Source of the DNA: Cycas panzhihuaensis
Taxonomy: Eukaryota; Cycadophyta
Length of the DNA stretch: 64,000 nt
NCBI GenBank assembly: GCA_023213395.1
Contig: CM041465.1
Span: 98,401,741-98,465,740 of the forward strand
Direction: 5' to 3'
Made by a program: the position numbers and the translations under genes. The notes beneath the pieces were generated by a model. That model was not told the DNA's origin and searched no databases. It was given only the letters and a program-made list of their open reading frames with translations. Of the stretch, positions 57,560-64,000 are shown piece after piece (position 1 is the stretch's first letter; each line of letters begins with the position of its first letter).

Positions 57560-59351
57560 TTCGATCATTTATTTAAAAAATTATAAAGATTAAAATTAAT
57601 TTAATCAGATTGTAATTAGTTTTGAAATTTGATGATAGGTGGACACAAAAATTAAATAAGTTAAATTAAAAAAAATTTTGCACTATCAAAATTATATTAA
57701 ATTAAATTTAATATAATTTAAAATCTAACAAAGCCTCTAACAATTAGAGGATGGTCATACGAAGCAAGCACATGACCAGTATCCCAATACCAAAGGGGAT
57801 AAATAGATTATCTAAAGGACTACTTGATTTTCGATGACATACTGATAGTGTTTTACTCATAAATTTTCATTGGAGTATCAAATTCAAGTGTCATTAGTTA
57901 CATTAGAAAGAGAATTATGAGGTAGTCAAAAAAGTGGTTGTAAAGCATATTTTAGATATCACAAGATAAAGGTTTTAATAAGCAAAGTTGAGTAAAGTAG
58001 TTTTGAATTTATAAAAGGTATAATTTTTTAGCTTTTACAAATTAATTTTGGCACTTTTTTATGTTTTTAAAGGCTCTTAGTTACATGATGATGTTTGTTA
58101 ATGTTAGTTAATAAAATAAAAAGTAAGTTTGGTTTAAAATAATCAAATAAAGACTCAATTTATGATAATTTAATGCTTAAAATTGATAAAAATTTAAAGA
58201 TATGAGATATATTTGATGTGAAAAATATTGGATATTTTTAAATTTTTCTTTAATAATTTATACATTTAATTTAGTAGAACTACAATTACTAATCAAATAT
58301 TAAAATTACCTTGTTTATTACACACATGATGATTGATGATATCACTTAATATTTGATGAAGGACCCAGTTTATTTGTAGTTGATATTATTAAGATTTTGA
58401 TGTTTTCCACCTATTTATAAGACATGGAGAAGTCTTGTATAGGTTATTTACTTGATATACTAATATTAGTTGTTAAGGAGTCAAGTTAATATCATGCGTA
58501 TGTTTTTCAATAAGAAATTTGGCATACTATATATGATAAGAGACATGGAAACACACTATTTACATTATCTTGCTATAGCTAATTTGACTTGGCTAGGTGG
58601 TATACCCTCTTTTCATAATTAATTTGTTTAGTTTATTAATTATTGATATTGAAGTTTTTAATGGTTGCCAAAAGAAAGCTACTAATATGTTCATAGATGG
58701 AGAAATCATACAAGATTATCTTATATGCAAGATGCAAGAAAGGGTTTTATAAGCTACTCTTGCGCAACACACAAGTTATATTATTATTTTTGTATATAAG
58801 AGGTAGGACATTTATGTTACTCTTATAATAATATATTAGCCTTATTTTGTTTACTAATAAATTGTGCATAAGAAACACATCCTAGAGAATTAGGGATTAT
58901 AATAAGTAGTAACCCATATATTTTAGTAGATGGTTGTTATTTTAATTTATGAGATTAATGAGATGATAGATTGATAGTGTTAATTTATAATAACTTCATA
59001 GGTGAAGATATGAAGTTATTGAAGAGAAAACTTTAAATAAATATAATAAGTAAAAGTCATAAATTGGGATTAATTATTTGATTGATTGATGTTGGTTTAT
59101 AAGTTTTACAACTAGATGATCATAGTTGGTCACTAATGATCACAGTTGACTATAGGTTTATTATAATCTATGGGTTAATTACTTATAGGAAATAATCATG
59201 ATATTGATAGATTTACAAGTTATAGGTGATACAACTTAATTTAGATTTGATATAGATTGATACAAGTTTATAGATTGTAATATAGAAGGAAACCAAAAGA
59301 TAGAAGACCAAGGATGAAGATAAATATTACAAATTAAAGATATTAAATATT
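57560..59351 (+). other. interior of the non-coding LTR element, right part
   Basis: The sequence is very AT-rich. No gag, pol or RNA gene is recognised. It ends in the purine tract aagggggag at 59352-59360. Confidence 0.5.
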
Positions 59352-59360
59352 AAGGGGGAG

Positions 59361-59531
59361 TGTTAGAATATATGGTATTTTTATATATATGATGTTTAAT
59401 ATAAGGTTATAGACCCATACAAAATCCCATTGATCAAAAGCATTGATAGATGTGATATGCACGATTCTTTATGTATACATCCTATTAGATGTTAAAAATG
59501 GTTAAAAGATTTTATAGGTTATTCATGAAGT

Positions 59532-59627
<96 letters not shown>

Positions 59628-59946
59628 ACTTAAGAACTTGAGAAGGGAAAATGAACTCAGAGATATAATTATTTAGTATCATAAAGAGGAGCTCCAAAAT
59701 CCAACCTTCTCCTATGGTTTTTTCCATACTAGGTTTTCCACATATAAATCTATTATCTCTTATGATAATGCTTTATGATGCTTATTATTTTATATTTATA
59801 TTATTGCTTTATACGTTGGTCTTATAATACATGAATTGTATACATAATCCTCATATATTTGATTCATTATACTTGAATAATATATTTTTATTGTGATTAT
59901 GAGTGTATTCCAATATGGCATCAAAGTGAAATTTTAAATTCTTACA
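59361..59946 (+). repeat. 3' LTR of the non-coding LTR element
   Basis: This 586-bp LTR starts TGTTAGAATATATGG and ends AAATTCTTACA. It is longer than its partner mainly because of an AT dinucleotide array at 59535-59623. Confidence 0.87.
59535..59623. repeat. (AT)n microsatellite, 89 bp, about 44 units
   Basis: This uninterrupted AT dinucleotide run lies inside the 3' LTR. The 5' LTR has only acatatctataaatgtgtgtacatacca at this place. Confidence 0.97.
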
Positions 59947-59951
59947 CTTTA

Positions 59952-62900
59952 ATACCATCTATAGTCTTGGATATTTAGCTTCCTTTCATTTGATAATTCA
60001 TTGTTGTATTTACTCTTTGACATTAATATAGACTAATGGAAAGTGGGAATAAACATACACTACTTCATAACAAGCCCTTAGGATGAGGACCCAAGTGAAG
60101 AAGGGTGCAAATATACACCTCCTATAGGGTATTCATGCATCTCGTGTATATAGTTATAGGGATAAAGGCTACTGATTTGGACTAACTAGGAGCTAAGAGC
60201 AATATACATGGCTATTATGTACTAAATGTAGATCAAATAAATAAAGATTAAATGTAAAATAATTACTAATAAAAAATAATAAATGATGCAAATAAGCAAA
60301 TGAGAAGTAAGCATGTATTAACCAATAAAGAGATATAAATAAAGAACTAGCAAGAACTAAGATAATATTAATCAATCCCTAAGTTAATATCCTTAGGAGG
60401 ATCAAATAATAATTGAATGTCCTTGTAGTGCAAGGGGGTTAACCAAGCATAAATGCTTACCAATCCTACAAAATCTATATGCCTAACCTAAGGAATGTAT
60501 AATCCCCTAGGCTACTGACCTATCTTAACCCTATTAACTCCTAATTAACCTAGAATGATAGACTTAATCTAAGAGAATAAGAAAAGGATAGCCCAGATTA
60601 AGAAGCTTGAAGGAATAAGGGCCATAGGATAAATCCACTTATGGATAAGTTAGTGGAGACTTATTAATACCAGTGAAAATTCTTACACAAATGCAAGAGT
60701 GTCCTGATAGTACCTACGTCTAATTCCAATGAGCCTCAAGCTCTTAAGAGGTGAAAGAGAAGAGGAAATTAGTCTCAATAAGAGAGATGAAGTTCACTCA
60801 GTTGACCACACCTTACGCATTAGTATATGGCAAAGCTAGGCACCCTTTAACCACTTGTTCAAAACATGGATATGGAGGACTTGATTCATATAGTGGCACA
60901 AAGATTAGGTCTCTTATTTAGTGATAAAATCTAGATAGAAAGATGTTAGCCCCCTCCTTGTCAATACAAGAATAGACCTTAGTTCTTAGAAGAGACTAAA
61001 GAAAAAAGTAACAAACTCTTAAATATAATTAATATGCATTTTTAACTTGAATGAAATTAATAGATAATCCTAACTACCATAAATAGTTATAGCCCTATAG
61101 ATTTAAGGACTTACAACAAGTGTGGCCCTCTCCTTCAGGGCCTTTGAACACAAAACATGTCATTAAATAAGGGATATAAAGCGCAATGTAAAATGCAAAC
61201 CAAAAAAGGATTATTTTTATTCTCTTTTTTTTTATCTCCTCTTTCTTCTCTTTTTTCTTAAAAATGGAAATCAAATCCTAAAGGAAAGGATGGAAGGATA
61301 TCATATAAGAATGCTCAATCATACAAGCAATCTAATAATCCTACCCTTTTCATTTTTTAAATGAAACTATAAAATACAAAAAGTACTTTTTCTTTTTCCT
61401 TTTCTATTTAAAATGCAAAAAGAAATAAAAAGAACTTATTCTAAATGGAATCCAATGAGGAAACCCTAGTAACCTATGAAAAATCACCAGTTTTTTATAC
61501 TTATTAGCACTTTATCATATGTTAAATTACTAAATGAGCTTTAAATATAACTAGCCAAACATATAGTAATAAATAGATTTCTAAGAAAATTTTGATAGTA
61601 TTTTTGCTTACCAGATCATAGTTTGATGAAAAAAGGTTTGCAAGTCTAACTCAAATGTAATAAAAAATATAAAATTTAGAACTAAGCATACCTTATATAA
61701 GTAGCTCATGGTGAAAATTTGGCAGTATTATGGTTGTATAAAAGGCACTCAATTTAGTGAAAGGGAGATTGGGAGAGAAATGGAGGAGAGAGATCCAAAT
61801 TACTCTAAAATATTCCTAAAACTCATAATTAAAGTGTAACTTCTCCACTACAATGAAATTAAGGCATGCATTAATATCCACAATATAAAAGATATACTAA
61901 AAAATCTGAAAATTAACTAATAAGCATTCAAACCTAATGGTTGATGAGATAGGGGATGGGGGAGCTTAGAAATGGAAAAAAAGTCCCATTCATATAATGG
62001 TTTACTAAGTAATACTTGGTCCCCTTTCCCTCTATAAGGTTATTTAGCATATGGAAAAGAAAATGCAAGTAGAATAGAGGTAAAAAAAAATAACAAGTAA
62101 TATAAAAGGTGAAAAAAAAAGGTGTGTAAAGCAATTCTTTATAAATTAAAGGAAAGCAAATAAACCTTGAAATAAAAAAATACCAACAGAGTGATGGGGA
62201 GATTACCTTGTTCCAAATGGTGAAGATGATATGAATGATGAAGTTCCTCTATCCAATGAATGGTCCAACACCATTAAATGATAGTTATATATCCAAGGTA
62301 GAAGTCAAGAGGTGGTTGAATAAGAATTTAGTTATTTCTAATAGGTTTCCTATAGCATAATGATAGTATAGCAACTATTTTCTTGACCTCCTCCCTATGG
62401 AGAAAAGAGGAGGCTTCATAAACAAAGGAGAGGTGCTGAGCCCATGGTTTCAAGCCCAAGGGATAGGAAGAAACCATAGGCCTAAACCCATGGGTGCTAT
62501 TACCCATGGATTTCACCCAAAACCACTAGATCCATGTTTTTTAGATGGGGTATGGCCTATGGTTTCATTGAAACCAATGGTCCATCCTTTAGTTTTAGTC
62601 ATGTATTTAATTGGGCCTATGTTCGGGTGCCATAAATATGTGGCCAAATATGAGCCTAAAAGTTTTATAACTTTGAAAATTAGTACCATAAAGTTTTGTG
62701 TGGTACCACAAAGTATTAGTAAACACTTACTTACTAGGTAAAAAATAGGATAAAAAAGACACCAAGTAATGTGAGAGCTAGAAAAGAAAGAGGGACAATC
62801 TAAAAAGAGAGTAAGATGATAAGAAATGTGAAAAAAATAGGATAAAACAGACCAAAATAAAGCCAATGAAGTATAATAGGATGAAGGACACAAGCAAAAT

Positions 62901-63100
62901 GACAAAGAAGTAAACACATCCTTGCAAAGATGCTTAGAAACCTTTCTTAACCTAGTAAACCTAAAGAGGTAACAAAAATAGCCATCAACCATGGTTAAAA
63001 TCATCATAAGCAAAGGGGGAATCAACTCATGTAACAAATCAATAAGCAAGATTAGGCACATTCTCACAAAAGAGCTAATCTAAACTATGCTAAGTAGGGT
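59952..63100. other. unassigned sequence, possibly LTR or UTR of a gypsy element
   Basis: No coding domain is recognised. The stretch has purine-rich and pyrimidine-rich blocks (61220-61270 and 61380-61420) and several ccatggg palindromes near 62440-62520. A ggtaccataaag...ggtaccacaaagt motif near 62675-62715 resembles one at 23748-23785 in the gypsy-1 LTR region. It lies downstream of a minus-strand gypsy reverse transcriptase fragment, which fits an internally deleted element, but no boundary is visible. Confidence 0.35.
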
Positions 63101-63149
63101 GTGAGTACATACTTGCACTTGCCTATTATTATTGTGTCCATGTTATTCC

Positions 63150-63620
63150 CAAACTACAACAAATAGACACCAATATATATTTGAGACCTAAGTAGAATAA
63201 TTTATAGACTCAATAAATCTTGCTTGAAGAAGTTTTCCAATTTCCATGTTGATTATAGTAGAAATCTTAGAAGGAATAAGCCTCTACTTTTGATAATATG
63301 GACATGCTTTAGAATAAGTAGTGATCTTATGGATGATGATATTGGGATCAATGCCTAGCATATTGGTATAATCCTAAGTAAAAATATCAAAATACTCTAA
63401 TTATGTATATTGAATGACTTTATAAGGTATACATTGATAATAAATCTTAATAATTTAAGGGTTTTCCTTGGTTACAAGATTAATATCAATCATGCCTCCA
63501 AAATGCATAATGTTCCCTCCCTTATAATGAGGCAGTGTATCATTAAATAGGTGAGTGGGCTCTTCTATGGAAATATTCCTAACAAAAAGAGGTGACAAAG
63601 GTCAAATAAACTTTAAAACC
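63150..63620 (-). pseudogene. pol: Ty3/gypsy reverse transcriptase, N-terminal part (gypsy-2)
   Basis: One minus-strand frame carries EYFDIFT, a stop where Trp is expected, DYTNMLGIDPNIIIHK and then IGKLLQARFIES. These match the gypsy linker and reverse transcriptase start (family pattern DIFAW-Y-DMPGIDP-IVEH, then KQL-AGFI--V-YP-WVANI). Two or three stops replace Trp or Gln. The catalytic YLDD box and everything downstream are not found to the left, so the element is deleted or too decayed there. Sequence right of 63620 may hold the protease linker, but I cannot identify motifs. Confidence 0.75.
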
Positions 63621-64000
63621 CCAATTTGTAATGATTAGGCCAGAGTCGTATGTGAGGGCCAACCATAAACTTAATTATAGCATTGTCATTATCAAAGTAA
63701 TTAATCTTAGAAGGATGAGTTCATAACCAAGGAGGTAATATGGTTGGTAATAACATAATTTAAACTCTTTAATGATGTGAGATTTTGATCGATAAAATCA
63801 TTTAGAGTATACATATGGTTAGGGGAATCCATAATGATTTATTTATTAAGAAAGGAATCAAGACTAGAATCCTAAATAGATAGAGTAGCCAATGAACTTT
63901 CATTAAATTCATCAATTTTAGAGATTACATGATATATAAAATTAATTGAATGAAAAGGATGTTCTTCAAAAGCATTCTACACATTAGATATATTTACTAT
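63621..64000 (-). other. upstream part of gypsy-2, unidentified
   Basis: This is contiguous with the gypsy reverse transcriptase fragment and presumably protease or linker sequence. No DTG or DSG motif is seen. Confidence 0.35.

Larger units (their letters stand above)
50001..59946 (+). mobile_element. LTR element without recognised genes, interrupted by family B copy 2
   Basis: The LTRs at 50001-50508 and 59361-59946 are related along their length and lie in the same orientation. The first is followed directly by a primer site (50509-50520) and the second is preceded by a purine tract (aagggggag, 59352-59360), as in one complete element. The interior (50521-52313 and 57560-59351, about 3.6 kb) has no recognised gag or pol, so it resembles a non-autonomous LARD-type element. 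The flanks attca and cttta do not match well, so the two LTRs could belong to different copies. Confidence 0.65.

Noticed and set aside
59512-59727. An Ile-Tyr repeat protein
   Set aside because: It is the translation of the AT microsatellite and not a gene.
62513-63067. A 184-codon minus-strand frame near the right edge
   Set aside because: It is composed mostly of Leu, Phe, Tyr and Ser encoded by pyrimidine-rich DNA, and the gypsy reverse transcriptase next to it uses another frame. There is no homology.

Overview
This window looks like intergenic nuclear DNA from a seed plant with a large, repeat-rich genome. It is AT-rich and holds no intact host gene. It contains Ty1/copia and Ty3/gypsy retrotransposons primed by plant-type tRNA sites, a plant L1 LINE with a C-terminal RNase H domain, and fragments of three plant nuclear genes. 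A gymnosperm or other giant genome would fit, but the sequence alone does not settle the species.

Left block (1-25.6 kb). The oldest recognisable layer is a minus-strand Ty3/gypsy element with a gag gene at 3278-5458 and a long 5' LTR to its right. Two minus-strand copia elements landed in it. Family A copy 1 sits inside gag, with its LTR at 2966-3277, and runs off the left edge. A family C copia (6074-21460, target duplication atgaa) sits in the gypsy LTR. The family C element was itself hit by a full-length L1 LINE (11102-17256, about 20-bp target duplication) and by a 1.74-kb LTR that remains as a solo LTR inside its 5' LTR (19353-21090, target duplication acatg). Between its gag and its primer site, the family C element carries pieces of three cellular genes: ribosomal protein P0, an Alfin-like PHD protein and a guanylate-binding protein.

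Middle block (25.6-33.3 kb). No autonomous element is recognised here. It holds three tandem or motif arrays, one of them made of small hairpins whose stems keep pairing despite base changes. It also holds a large, old inverted repeat (about 27.69-31.08 kb) and the 3' end of a second family A copia (31080-32039).

Right block (33.3-64 kb). A plus-strand Tnt1-like copia, family B copy 1 (33312-45425), is split by a complete family A copia (37347-44080, target duplication tgatg). Next come a very decayed copia (about 45.4-50.0 kb) and an LTR element without recognisable genes (50001-59946). The latter is interrupted by family B copy 2 on the minus strand (52319-57554, target duplication taaaa). 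The right edge holds the start of a reverse transcriptase from a minus-strand gypsy element.

Nearly every coding region is broken by stops or frameshifts, so the window records successive insertions followed by decay. Many stops stand where relatives have Gln or Trp, as expected from deamination of methylated cytosine. The most unusual part is the family C copia with its three-gene chimeric leader.
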